In this document: positions 11,195 through 22,400 of the stretch, one piece after another
Numbering within the stretch: the stretch's first letter is position 1
How the letters are laid out: every line of letters starts with the position of its first letter
NCBI GenBank assembly: GCA_947683625.1
Contig: CANTUR010000002.1
Location: 7,596,501 to 7,660,500 of the forward strand
Direction: 5' to 3'
Source: Mallotus nudiflorus
Taxonomy: Eukaryota; Streptophyta; Magnoliopsida; Malpighiales; Euphorbiaceae
DNA: 64,000 nt
The notes under the pieces: generated by a model
The model's database searches: none
What the model was told of the DNA's origin: nothing
Seen by the model: only the letters and a program-made list of their open reading frames with translations
Made by a program: the position numbers and the translations under genes

Positions 11195-12424
11195 TTAAGG
11201 TATCTCCTCATTTTCCTTCTTGCTTGGATCTTCAAGTTCCAAAGGCTTACTAGCATTTTCTTCTTGTGTTTCCACAATCTCATTGTCACCTACAAGATCG
11301 TCAACACTACAAATATCCTTTCTAGGATCAAGTGAGTTTGATTCATCAAATACCACATGCATTGACTCTTCAACTACTAAAGTTTTCTTATTAAAGACCA
11401 TATATGCTTTGTTAGAGATGGAATAGCCTAAGAAAATTCCTTCATCGACTTTGGAATCAAATTTCCCAAGATTATCCTTGGTGTTCAATATAAAGCACTT
11501 GCATCTAAATACTCTTAGATATAAGATTTTGGGTTTTCTATTGTTCCATAGCTCATAAGATGTTTTATTTAAAATTGATCTTTTGAAAACTCAGTTTGAA
11601 ATATAACAAGATGTGTTAACGTCTTTCGCCAACTATAGAGGCAAATTATACTCATGAAGCATTGTTCTAGCCATTTCCATAAGAGTTCTATTTTTCCTTT
11701 CAACTACCCTATTTTGTTGAGGAGTTCTAGAAGATGAAAATGTATGAGAAATACCATTTTCATTACAATAGTTTTTGAAAAATTCAATTTCAAATTCAAT
11801 TCCATAATCACTTCTAATGGATGAAATATAAAATCCTTTTTCTTTTTGAACTCTTTTTGAAAATTTTTCAAAAGGTTTAAATGCATCATTCTTATTAGCA
11901 AGAAAACACACCCAAGTGTATCTAGAGTAGTCATCAACCAATACATAAGCATAGTGTATTCCACTAAGACTAGTAACTCTAGTTGGTCCAAACAAATCCA
12001 TATGTATAAGTTCAAGTGGTCTAGAAGTGGACACTACATTTTTTAGCTTAAATGAAGACTTAGATTGTTTTCCCTTTTGACAAGCATCATAAGGTTTATC
12101 CTTAGTGAATTCAAGCTTAGTTAAACCAATCACAAGTTGATGTTTACCAAGATCATTCAAAAGCTTAAAATTTGCATGTCCTAACCTTCTATGCCATGTC
12201 CATGTGTCATGGGAAATTGACATTAAGCATTTCATATATTTGTTATTAATTTTATTCAAATTAATAATATAAATATTATCTACTCTTTCACCAGTAAAAA
12301 TTACTTTGTCTTCATCAAGACTACTAACGAAGCAATTTCTAAGATAGAAAGTGACCTTATTTCTCATATTACATAATTGACTTATACTTAGCAAATTATG
12401 TTTAAGACCATCAACAAACAACAC
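11195..12424 (-). pseudogene. SIRE-like copia integrase, broken
   Basis: The 263-residue stretch 11633-12424 covers the zinc-binding gag-pre-integrase part (WHRRLGHAN, then YDACQKGKQ) and the catalytic core. In the core the acidic residues are visible as IHMDLFGP, IRSDYGIEF and VVERKNR, so the D,D,E triad survives. The first Cys of the HHCC zinc finger is Tyr. The C-terminal part, with GIFLGYSISNKAYMVFNK, lies in a separate frame at 11195-11488. Stops and a frameshift lie between the two. It acts, in living members, to join element DNA to host DNA. Confidence 0.85.
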
Positions 12425-12624
12425 ATGATGTATATAGATAAGGATTGAGGATTACCTATTTCTCCAATGCCAATAATTTTTCCTTTTGCATTATCACCGA
12501 AGGTAACGTGTCCTCCTTCCTTAGCATCAAGTTTGTTGAATTGCTCCTTGTCTCCCGTCATATGCCTTGAACATTCACTATCAAGATACCACTTGCTTTT
12601 TATTCTTGTGAATTTTAAGCACAC
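12388..12624 (-). pseudogene. SIRE-like copia aspartic protease, catalytic loop altered
   Basis: The segment reads WYLDSECSRHMTGDKEQF and VTFGDNAKGKIIG in the minus sense. This is the typical SIRE-lineage protease with its active-site loop LDSGCSRHMTG. Here the Gly of the catalytic D-S-G triplet is Glu, which should abolish activity. It lies between gag and integrase and would have processed the gag-pol polyprotein. It overlaps the integrase reading frame slightly, which reflects a frameshift. Confidence 0.85.
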
Positions 12625-12677
12625 CTACATAAAATATTTTAAATGTTCTTTTGAACTCAAACCTTTCTTGGTCTAAG

Positions 12678-13613
12678 TTAGTTAGTTTCAAGATAATCCA
12701 AAGGAAGCAAATTCATGTGTATTTTTTTATAGAAGCACATATTATTGGTATGTCCTTTTATCATGTAATATGAGCATACAATATTTTCAACTTTACATCT
12801 CTTAGGATGATATGCTTTCCTAGTATATGCAACATGCCTTTGGTGTTGTGTGTATCTCTTATTGTTTTGTGACATTGAGTGAGACATACATTGGCAATGG
12901 TGATGAATATTTTGATAAGTTTGTACAATATGTTTATGTGCATTGTGTTGTGCATCATGCTTATTATAATTATGTCTATTGTATATATAAGCATGCTTAG
13001 GTTGAGGTGCTCTAGTTTGAGCCTTACCTCCTTGTGTTAATGAAGGGTTAATCTTATGAGACTTTGCCTTGCTATTTAACATATGAGATTTTTTAGCTTG
13101 AATCTCATTTGAGGTTGAAGGAGTAAAATCATATGAAGCTTTAACAAAAGTAATATATGATGAGGATAATGAAGACATTCCATTTTTATATCCAATTCCA
13201 TGGGTATCTCCAAAAAATTTTTGAGATTCAAGAAGACTATCTAAAGTTTCTTTTCCTCTCTTAAATTTAGTAATGGAATTTTTTAATTCTAAGACTTCCT
13301 TAGAAAGCTTATAATTTTCATCGTTTGATTTCTTAAGTTGGTCTTCCAAAGAATTAAAAGATTTAGCATCACTTATAAGTTTTTCATTTGATGCAACAAG
13401 TTTAGCAAAATCAATTTTTAAACATTCAAAATCCTTATTTAAGCTAGCTAACTCATGTTTATATTGTTTCTTCTTAAATAACAAACTTTTGCATTTAACA
13501 AGTAATTTGCTCACAATAGAGCTCTCATCATCATCATCATCACAATATTCATCACAATCATCAAAAGAAGAATAAGAAGTGGATGGTACCTCATTTTCAT
13601 TTTCAATGGCCAT
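12678..13613 (-). pseudogene. SIRE-like gag C-terminal region with coiled coil
   Basis: A 311-residue open stretch. It begins with an acidic Asp/Ser-rich segment (DDCDEYCDDDDDESS) and goes on into a Lys/Glu/Leu-rich segment of about 90 residues with heptad spacing, predicted to form a coiled coil. A basic tail rich in His, Asn and Gln follows, and a Cys/His cluster (CSYYMIKGHTNNMC) resembles a second zinc knuckle. This long coiled-coil tail is typical of Sirevirus gag, which has been linked to protein-protein contacts. The frame is open for most of its length but is not joined in frame to the upstream gag. Confidence 0.75.
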
Positions 13614-13634
13614 GAAGCAAATATTGGCAACTTC

Positions 13635-14682
13635 TTATTGTTCCTCTTCTTCTTTGAATTCGGAGGAATTATCCCAAATAGCTTTGAATGCCTTCTTTTT
13701 ATCTTTTGCTCCCATGCTTTTAAATTTGAGTTTGGGACATTCACTTCCAATATGTTCTGGTTTCTTGCATTCATAGCAAGTAACCTCTTTTGTTTTCTTC
13801 CTCCCATCTCCTTCGAACTTCTTGTTAAAGTCCTTTATTTTTAATAAATTTTTCTTTCTTAAGAACTTCTTGAAGTTCCTAGTGAGCATGGCAATGTCAC
13901 CATCTTCATCATTAGAATCTTTGATGCTTTCCTCCTCACTATCTTCTTAAAGAGCTTTTAGATCAATGCTCTTTTTTTTTCTTTCTCTTCTTATTCTTCA
14001 CCTCTTTGCTTGATGGTGAGCTCATGTGTTAAGAGCTTACCAGTGAGCACATCGGTTGATAGAGTAGAGAGGTCTTGAGCTTCCTCAATTGAGGTAACAC
14101 GAGATTGTCAATCCTTCTTAGGTAGGATTCTTAGAATCTTGTTGTTTACCTCTTCCTTGGAAAAATTTTTTCTACGTTTCTTGAGGGTTGTGAGGAGAGC
14201 ATTGAGACAGTTTGTCATCTCCGTGATTGATTCTTGAGGCTTCATTTTGAATAGTTCATATTCATACATATGAAGTTGAACCTTTTTGCTTTTTACTTGA
14301 ATGTTGGCTTCATAGTGATTCTCTAAGGTCTCCTACATTTCTTTAACTGAAATGCAATGTTGAAGCTTGCCTCCTTCTTCTCTTATCATGGAGGAGACTA
14401 GAGTAATCATAGCGTCTTTTTTTGTGATTTTCTTCCTTTTGATCAACACTCCATTAGCTTCTTGCAAGAGTAGTTACCACATCATCAATGATAGTTATAG
14501 GTGGTTCCTAACCTCTTAGGATAATATCCCAAAGTTTGATGGAATCACAATCAAGATATAATTCCATTTTGAATTTCCAATGTGGATACTCATTACCATT
14601 AAAGAACGGTCTAAAAGAAGAGATGTTTTATGATTCACACCCTATGATCTTATATTCTAGCAATGAAGTACCTAGAATTCAA
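13635..14682 (-). pseudogene. SIRE-like gag core and zinc knuckle, broken
   Basis: Gag packages the element's RNA. The CCHC zinc knuckle is at about 13730-13775 (CYECKKPEHIGSEC), inside an open stretch at 13635-13889. Upstream in the minus sense, at about 13970-14300, pieces read EYELFKMKPQESITEM, LNALLTTLKK, NNKILRILPKKD and VTSIEEAQDLSTL. This matches the UBN2-type gag domain of SIRE elements. Several stops and frameshifts are present. The remainder up to the PBS is untranslated leader. Confidence 0.75.
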
Positions 14683-14694
14683 GCTCTGATACCA
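14683..14694 (-). other. Primer-binding site of the SIRE-like element
   Basis: On the minus strand the bases read TGGTATCAGAGC, complementary to the 3' end of plant initiator Met-tRNA. It lies two bases inside the 5' LTR. This is the common PBS of plant copia elements. Confidence 0.9.
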
Positions 14695-14696
14695 AT

Positions 14697-14948
14697 TGAA
14701 AGAGTCCTAGAGGGGGGGTGAGTAGGACTATCGAATAAATATAGGAAATTAAAGGAATTATTTATAAGAATTGAATAAGAGTTAAGAAGGAAGCATGAAG
14801 AACACAAATATTTAAGGAGTTTGGATTCAAGAATAATCCTATGTCTCCACCTAACTTATCCCCAAGTTAGGATTTTTTAATCACCCACAATCTTATTCAT
14901 AAGATTGAGAATACACAAGAGTTTTATGGCTCACTCTTACAACCTTAC
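14697..14948 (-). repeat. SIRE-like 5' LTR, first part (continues at 24582)
   Basis: It begins TGAAAGAGTCCTAGAGGGG, matching the 3' LTR at 2972. It holds an inverted repeat, CTAACTT-(8 bp)-AAGTTAG, at about 14851-14870. It is split at 14949 by the inner copia element and resumes at 24582. Confidence 0.85.
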
Positions 14949-17112
14949 TGTTAGAAATCAAGTATGGTATTTAGACACAAATACATATGTTGTAAGCACA
15001 AGTCTAAATAGAGTAAATTTTAAAAATTTGCTCCTCATAACCCTTCATAAAATGAAGAATTTCATTTGCCCAAGATTCAAATTGCATTGAAATACACAGC
15101 TAAATAAATTAAGCAATATACAAACAAATAATAAATATATTATAAGTTTGTAAACTTACTTGTTGTAGAGCTTAGTATTCCTTGTGTTCAATTCCTTGAA
15201 TCAAATGCTTAGCCCTCCAAATGTAAGGCCTCTAGTTTGAAACATCAAAGCCTTATCTATCACTTACTTGTGTTAATTAAACTTAGTAACTTGTACTAAT
15301 TTAATTAAGAGCACAAGTTTAAAGTATATGTTTAGTATATGTTATGTTTATTTTTGGTTTATGATCTTATCATAACCAAAATAACTTAGTGATTTTACTT
15401 AACTCTTTAAGCAAAAACTCACTTAAGCATTATTTTTCCTCTTTTATCTCTTACCAAGTCTCTTGACTTGCCTTAGATATATCAAAAGATATATGTGTGG
15501 TAATTTTCCACTAAGGAAAAGTATGCATTAATTAATTAAGTGATTATTAAGTATGCCACCTTAGGTATACACTTATCCATCTAAATGATTAAAAATGACA
15601 CCTTAGGCATACTTTAGAAATATCCACTTAATTAATATGCCACCTTGCTTAATTCAATAATTAAGCTTGCCACCTACACATATTAATGTATAAATTTGTA
15701 TGTAAAGTATACATCAAATGTATTAATTTACATATTAAATTATACATATACTTAGATATGGACTTTAATTAATCTTAGGTCCAAAATAAATTTTGGCCTA
15801 TGTCCAAACCAATTTGGACCATTAATATAAGTCCATAAATAAATAACAATATATATATATTTATTAATTTAATATATATTGATTAATATCCAATATTAAT
15901 TAATAAATAATACTCTTATTTGAATTAGATTTCATGATATACTAGAATCATTGTTCAAAACATAAATCTAATTCTATTAATCTTGATTAATTGATTAAAC
16001 TCTTTTAATCAATAATTAGATTAATACTATAGTGAATAAATAAAACTCTTTAAGGTGTGACTTACTAGGTTCATGTCTAAATGGCAATGAGAAAATATAA
16101 TATTAACATTTAATATTATTTGAAACTCTTTTCAATTCTAAATGTGAAAATCCCAGTTATTCACATTTAGTTCTCATAAGCTGTGAGTGACCCCTAGTAT
16201 CGATATCACAGCTACCCAATTAGAAATGAATGCATATTATGATTCACACGAACCTGATCATAATTACTGTGCACTAAATTCCTTTCATTAAAGATCCCAA
16301 TATAGCCTAGAGTCAAGGTATTATCAAACTCTAATAGCTTCATTATATGACCTCATCTTAAGTTTTAATTCTTGATAAAATACAATAAATACTAGAACTC
16401 TTTATAGTACTAAAACTCTTTTTTAGACTGTGTTGTATTTATCCTGGCCAGGAATTTATTCATCAAGAATAAACTTAGATAGCGTAGGATCTATCCTGGT
16501 TCACACCAGGTAATGAATCCTATCTTGGTTAAACATTCATCCCTACATTTAACTAATTAGAGCCACCACACGCCATATACCCATGTGATGATTAACACAA
16601 GTATATAAGCGGTAACAAACTCTAACCACCTAAATGTGGATGACTATGTCACCTCAAGTGAAAGGACTATATGCACCATTATAATCTAGATTGTGATTGT
16701 TGATTATATGTGAATATCCTTGCAATCACAATACTAATGTCACTGTTCGATTAACCCATCCAATGAGTATCCACATGTCTATTCTGATTACTCATATCAA
16801 GTAGCATGAGTTTCACTACCTCCCACTATTAGTTTCTCACACTAATCAAGGAAAATAGACAGAGGTGATAGTTTAATTAATATTATCCAAATATTAATTA
16901 ATTGACTACGAATAATTTATAGTAAATGTACTGAATAAATTTATAACTCATATTATCAACTCTTTGATAATAAATTTATTCAACATAATACTAAAGGATA
17001 AATACTCAAAAAAATAACATATTTATTTAAAAGAATATTTTATTGCCACAGGGATTATATACAATGTCTAAATAATTATAAGAATGCCACTAAGGCGTAC
17101 CTTATACTAACA
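14949..17112 (-). repeat. 3' LTR of the inner copia element
   Basis: It runs TGTTAGAAATCAAGTATGG to CCTTATACTAACA, 2164 bp. It aligns end to end with 22401-24576. The polypurine tract abuts it at 17113. Confidence 0.9.
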
Positions 17113-17124
17113 ATCTCCCACTTG
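17113..17124 (-). other. Polypurine tract of the inner copia element
   Basis: The minus strand reads AAGTGGGAGAT directly before the 3' LTR. Position and purine run identify it. Confidence 0.75.
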
Positions 17125-17126
17125 CA

Positions 17127-18432
17127 CTAGTGCCATTTACTATAATATTTAAGACCCATCTTTTCAAGATGACCATCTAACTGTAGTTGTGTGAGCACTT
17201 TAGTTAGTGGATCAGCAACATTGTCAGTTGAAGCTACCTTTTGGATGACCACTTCGCCCTTACTAATAAGTTCTCGAATAATATGAAAACGCCTTTCTAT
17301 ATGTTTGGATTTCTGGTGAGACCTTGCTTCCTTTGCCAATGCTATGGCTCCACTGTTGTCACAATAAAGAGAAATTGGAAACTCAATGAAAGGAACAACT
17401 TGTAGTTCTATAACGAACTTCCTAATCCAAACAGCTTCTTTAGCAGCATCTGATGCAGTTATATACTCAACTTCTGTAGTGGAATTAGTAGTGATACTTT
17501 GTTTGGAACTTTTCCAGCTCACTGCACTGCCATTATAGATGAAAATAAACCCAGATATAGACTTTCTATCATCCATGTCTGATTGAAAATCAAAATCTGT
17601 AAAGCCATTAATCTGTAAATCACCTTCTCCATAAGTTAAGATCAAATCTTTAGTTCTTCTCAAGTACTTAAATATTGATTTAACAGCTATCCAGTGTTCT
17701 AAACCTGGATTGGATTGAAACCTGTTAGTCATACTAACAGCATATGCAATGTCAGGCCTAGTACACAACATAGCATGCATTAAGCTTCCTATTGCTGAAG
17801 CATAAGGAATTTTAGCCATTTGTTCCATTTCCTTGGGTGTCTTGGGAGACATACTCTTGGATAAATGAACACCATGCCTAAATGGTAACAATCCTCTCTT
17901 GGATTCAAGCATATTGAACCTCTTCAATATCTTTTCCAGGTAAAGACTTTAGGATAAACCTATCATTCTCTTTGATCTATCTCTATAGAGTCGAATCCCG
18001 AGAATATAAGTTGCCTCCCCTAAGTCTTTCATAGAGAAATTTTTAGATAACCCGACTTTTACAGAAGTCATTATTCCTATATCATTTCCAATTAATAAAA
18101 TATCATCCACATACAAGACTAGGAAAGTGATTTGACTCCCACTAACCTTCTTGTAAACACAAGGCTCATCTTGATTCTTTATGAAATCATAAGAACAAAT
18201 AGCCTTATCAAAATGATGATTTCAACTCCTGGAAGCTTGCTTTAAGCCATAGATTGATCTATTAAGCTTACACACTTTAGAGCTTTCCTTGGATTCAAAA
18301 CCCTTGGGTTGCTCCATGAAAATTTCTTCCTCAAGATAACCATTAAGGAATGCAGTCTTGACATCCATTTGCCAAACCTCATAATTATAGTGTCCAGCTA
18401 TAGCTAAAGAATTCGAATGGATTTAAGCATGG
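17127..18432 (-). pseudogene. Inner copia RT (C-terminal part) and RNase H
   Basis: The open stretch 17127-17927 (266 residues) holds the RT C-terminus and a whole RNase H. Its motifs are GSLMHAMLCTRPDIAYAVS, FTDFDFQSD (first Asp region), SAVSWKSSKQ, STTEVEYITASDAAKEAVW, LYCDNSGAI, and KHIERRFHIIRE with NVADPLTK. Upstream, in shifted frames between 17928 and 18432, are LYVDDILLIGND (RT active site, near 18090-18130), MDVKTAFLNGYLEE-type residues and IYGLKQA. At least two frameshifts and a stop break it. In a working element it would copy RNA to DNA in virus-like particles. Confidence 0.85.
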
Positions 18433-20133
18433 CTACTGGAGAGAAAAGGTCTCTTCATAATCGATCCCTTCTCTTTGGTGAAACCCTTTCACCATAAGCC
18501 CAGCTTTAAAGGTGTTAACCTTTCCATCTGCACTGGTCTTTCTCTTGAAGATCCATTTACATCCAATAGGTACAATACCTTTTGGAGGATCAACAAGTGT
18601 CCAGACTTCATTTGCATACATGGAATCCATTTCTGTTCTCATAGCATCAATCCATTTAGAAGAATCTTTATCAAATAAAGCTTCTTCATATGTGGTAGCA
18701 TCATCTATATGAAGACTATCTTCATGAGCATGCAACTTTTGCATATCATGTAGAAGGCCATATCTCTCCGGAGGATGAGATACCCTACTAGATTTTCTAG
18801 GATTTGGTGTGATGATATTTTTAATTGGAATAGGCTCCTCGAGTTGATCAATATTCACTTAATCAGTTTGTTTTGTTTCTTTAGATGACTCTTCATCTAA
18901 TATTATCTTCTTTCCTATGCCACCTTCCTTTAGAAATTCTTTCTTAAGAAAAATGGCATCTCTGCTTACAATAACTATTTGTTGAACAGGAAGATAAAAG
19001 TAATATCCTAAACTATCTTTAGGATATCCAACAAACCTTCCTTTTATCGATTTCACATCCAACTTGTCCATCTTTAATTTTTTGATAAAAGTTAGACATC
19101 CCCAAATCTTAACATGTTTAAGACTTGGTGTTCTACCATGCCATATTTGATATGGTGTAGTAGATATGGATTTGGATGAAATACGATTAAGGATATAATA
19201 GGCAGTTTGGAGTGCATGACCCCAAAGAAAAATAGGAAGATCCGTATAACTCATCATCGATCGTACCATATCCAATAAAATACGATTTCGCCTTTCAGAC
19301 ACTCCATTTAATTGAGGTGTTCCAAGTGGTGTGAGTTGAGATACAATGCCATGTTCCTTTAAGAACTCAATAAACTCGGCACTCAAGTATTCACCTCCTC
19401 GATTTGATCTCAGAGTTTTAATATTTTTCCTAGTTTGGTTTTCTACTTGGGCTTTGAATTCTTTGAACTTTTCAAAAGATTCAAATTTATTCTTCATAAG
19501 AAATAAATACCTATATCTTGATAGATCATCTATAAAGGTTATAAAGTAGTAAAAACCACCTCTAGCCATTTTAGAAAATGGCCCACATACATCACTATGT
19601 ATGACTTCTAATATATCAGTGGCTCTTGCCATTTATCTTACAAATGGTGATCTAGTCATCTTGCCCTGAAGACAAGCTTCATAAGTTGGATTAGATGCGG
19701 ATTCAAGATTGCTCAAGATTCCCATCTTTTCTAACTTAGTGATCCTATCTTTAGCAATATGACATAATCTTAAGTGCCATAGATATTTAGAATTAGAAGT
19801 ATTTTCAATTAGCATTGCATATTTATTACTCATAAATTGAAGCTCATTATTATTGGAATTGTTATCAATATAATATAAACCATGTATTAAATAACCCAAG
19901 CCAATAATATTACTTCCAAAGTAAATATTACAAACATCTCTTTTGAATAAAAATTCATAACCTTTTCTAGTCAAACTAGAAATAGAGACTATGTTTTTAT
20001 AAGCATTAGGTACATATAATACATCATCCAATAATAAAATATGATTACAAAGATCTATTGAAGTTGACCCTATAGCTTTAGCTGCAACATTTGCACTATT
20101 TCCAAGCTTTAAGGTTACTTCATTAGGCTTCAA
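18433..20133 (-). pseudogene. Inner copia protease end, integrase and RT N-terminus (one frame, two stops)
   Basis: A single minus-strand frame runs from 20133 to 18433, interrupted only by TAA codons just before 19632 and just before 18858. It holds the protease C-terminus (DDVLYVPNAYKNIVSIS), the pre-integrase zinc part (LWHLRLCHIAKDR, TYEACLQGKM), the integrase core (IHSDVCGPF, LRSNRGGEY, NGVSERRNR) and the RT start (EMDSMYANEVWTLVDPPKG). Three telling substitutions are visible. The second catalytic Asp of the integrase is Asn (RSN for the usual RSD), the first zinc Cys is Tyr, and a Gly of the HLRLGH motif is Cys. The integrase is therefore probably dead even apart from the stops. Confidence 0.9.
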
Positions 20134-20147
20134 CTTTCTCTTATTTG

Positions 20148-21103
20148 CTAGATCCTGTAAAGATAAACAATGTGAGAACTAGCACCGGTATCCAATACCC
20201 ATGCATTTGATGAACCATTAGAACATTTAGAAAAGTTAGAGAAAAACATACCTTGTCCAAAATTATCCCATCTTTTAGTCTGTAAAGACTTAAGGAACTT
20301 AGGACAATTTCTTTTCCAATGTCCTTTACCTTCACAATAGTAACAATTACCCTTGTTTGGGTCTTCCCTCACCTGTCCCTTGCCTTGAGATTTGGCTATT
20401 CTACCTGTAGGCTTGACAACATTTGTCTTGCCTTTCTTTTTATTATAACTCTTCTTTTTAGTCTTACTAGAAGAAGCAATAAGAACAGTCTCCTTCCCTT
20501 TGCTGCCTTGTATTGCCTTTTGGGCTGTTACAAGCATGTTCAATAAATTAGCAAGTGTACACTCTATTTTATTTATATGAAAATTTACAATGGTCTGCCC
20601 AAATGATTCAGGAAGTGATTGCAGGATCAAATCCATTTGGAGATGGAAGTCCATTAAAAAATTTAGACTTTCTAGTTCCTCAATTGATCTTATCATTGAG
20701 TTCACATGGATTGCCACATCCTCACTTTCTTTCATTTACCACGAAATAACCACTTTGATATCTCATATCTAGCGGTCCTACTCTGTTCACCAAATAGCTC
20801 TTTCAGGTGAAGTAGGATTTCATTTGCACTATTGTACTTCTCATGTTGTCGATGGATATCAGTACTCATAGAAGCCCACATAATGCAACGTGCTTGCAAA
20901 TCATGCTTTTTCCAATTTTTAAGAGTGTCTTGCTCCTCCTGAGAAGCATTCGCGAGAAGTGACTTAGGTAGTGGTTGTTCTAATACATATGGTATTTCTT
21001 CAGAAGCCAAAACTACTTTTAGATTCCTTAGCCAATCTACAAAGTTTGGGCCTGTGAGCCTATGTTGGTCTAGTATGACAGAGAGTGGGTTTAATGATTT
21101 CAT
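20148..21103 (-). pseudogene. Inner copia gag, zinc knuckle and protease start
   Basis: The start codon at 21103 opens MKSLNPLSVILDQHRLTGPN, followed by WLRNLKVVLASE, the usual beginning of gag in this copia group. The UBN2-type core runs across 20732-21103 and, after a frameshift, 20148-20735. It ends with the zinc knuckle CYYCEGKGHWKRNC (about 20300-20345) and the protease active-site loop WVLDTGASSHI near 20165-20200, with an intact D-T-G. A second frameshift near 20145 separates it from the rest of pol. The leader between 21104 and the PBS holds no other ORF. Confidence 0.9.
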
Positions 21104-22385
21104 ATTATCAAATTATCTGTAAAGGTAACAAAATTAGTTAGTTTAAATGACATTGTATAAAAAGAAAATCATTAGATTTGGTCTTTAATCTTAATGATTT
21201 CCCACTAATTTAGCGGATCCTATTCTTCCAAGTAGGAAATGGAAATCCCTTGTTGGATGGATTTCTAGTGGGTGATGAAGTTCTTAATAAATTATAATAT
21301 TCCTCAGGTACCCTTTGCCATTCTTGAAATATTAGAATTTATAAGTGACATTTTCCCGTCATCATATCTTATGTGATATTTCATCAATCAAGCTCTTAAT
21401 GTTACGGACCTCAGGTACCCATTACCATTCTTGGTCCTTGGCATTAATTAAGTCCATACCATTGGCACTATGAAATGTATAAATTTGAATACTACATGCC
21501 TCAAGTACGCCTATTTGTCATTCTTGGCATGTAGTATATTTATACACTCAAAACATCACTATGCTTAACAATAACATTGCATAAATCTCTTAGATTTATA
21601 TATACCCCTATGTGTCCATAGCCGATATACATAATCCAAAATTATACAATTTATTGCTCTAATGGAGAGCTTAGACTTAAATTTTATTTGGAAGATTTTT
21701 GGGTCTCACTTTGCACATTAACCAATTTATATGTATCAAATACATAAATTGTATGGCATCCAATTATACATACAGATATGTATAAAAGCATATAAAACAT
21801 ACATATCTCATATGTGCATAAAACATGCAAATATGGATGCACAAATAATGAGTGATCATGGACTAATTTTTATACCTATTTTAATACTAAAATAAATTAC
21901 AAAAATTATTCTTGTCCATGAATACTTCAAGAATGAATATCCTTATCACCATCTCTATGGATTTGCTCCTTGAACTCCTTCAAGTCTCCTTGTTACAAAT
22001 TTTGCAACAAACAAATAATCCTTGACATGCGAAGGTTATAAATACATCCTAATACTATGTAATTAACATTTAATTACATAAACAATAACAAAATTAAATA
22101 TTACATTACTAGAATGTAAAACCTTGTCCATGATCACTGCTTGCAAGTATGGCATACAAAAATTAATAAATGCAACTTTTGCATGTTATAATAATTTTAC
22201 AAACATAATAAAAACGTATGCTACAATATCACTATTTACTGTTACAGTACCACTATTCACAACAGTACTATAATAAACAAAATATATTTTTTAGCATATT
22301 TTAGCCATAAAACTTGCAACCAACATATTTTAATCATAACATTTATAATTAAACAATTTATTTAGTATGTATAAAACGCTAAAAA
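21104..22385 (-). other. 5' untranslated leader of the inner copia element
   Basis: About 1.3 kb of AT-rich sequence between gag start and PBS, with no coding capacity. It includes a few short repeats, for example TACCATTCTTG-type motifs following CTCAGGTACCC at about 21304 and 21410 and a related one at 21502. In copia elements this region holds packaging signals, but none can be recognised. Confidence 0.6.
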
Positions 22386-22399
22386 GGGCTCTAATACCA
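22386..22399 (-). other. Primer-binding site of the inner copia element
   Basis: The minus strand reads TGGTATTAGAGCCC, one mismatch from the initiator Met-tRNA-type PBS TGGTATCAGAGC. It abuts the 5' LTR. Confidence 0.85.
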
Positions 22400-22400
22400 C

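Noticed and set aside
14683..14694. Possible tRNA gene pieces (Met-tRNA-like bases here and at 22386 and 55807).
   Set aside because: Only 12-14 bases complementary to the tRNA 3' end are present; these are primer-binding sites, not tRNA genes.
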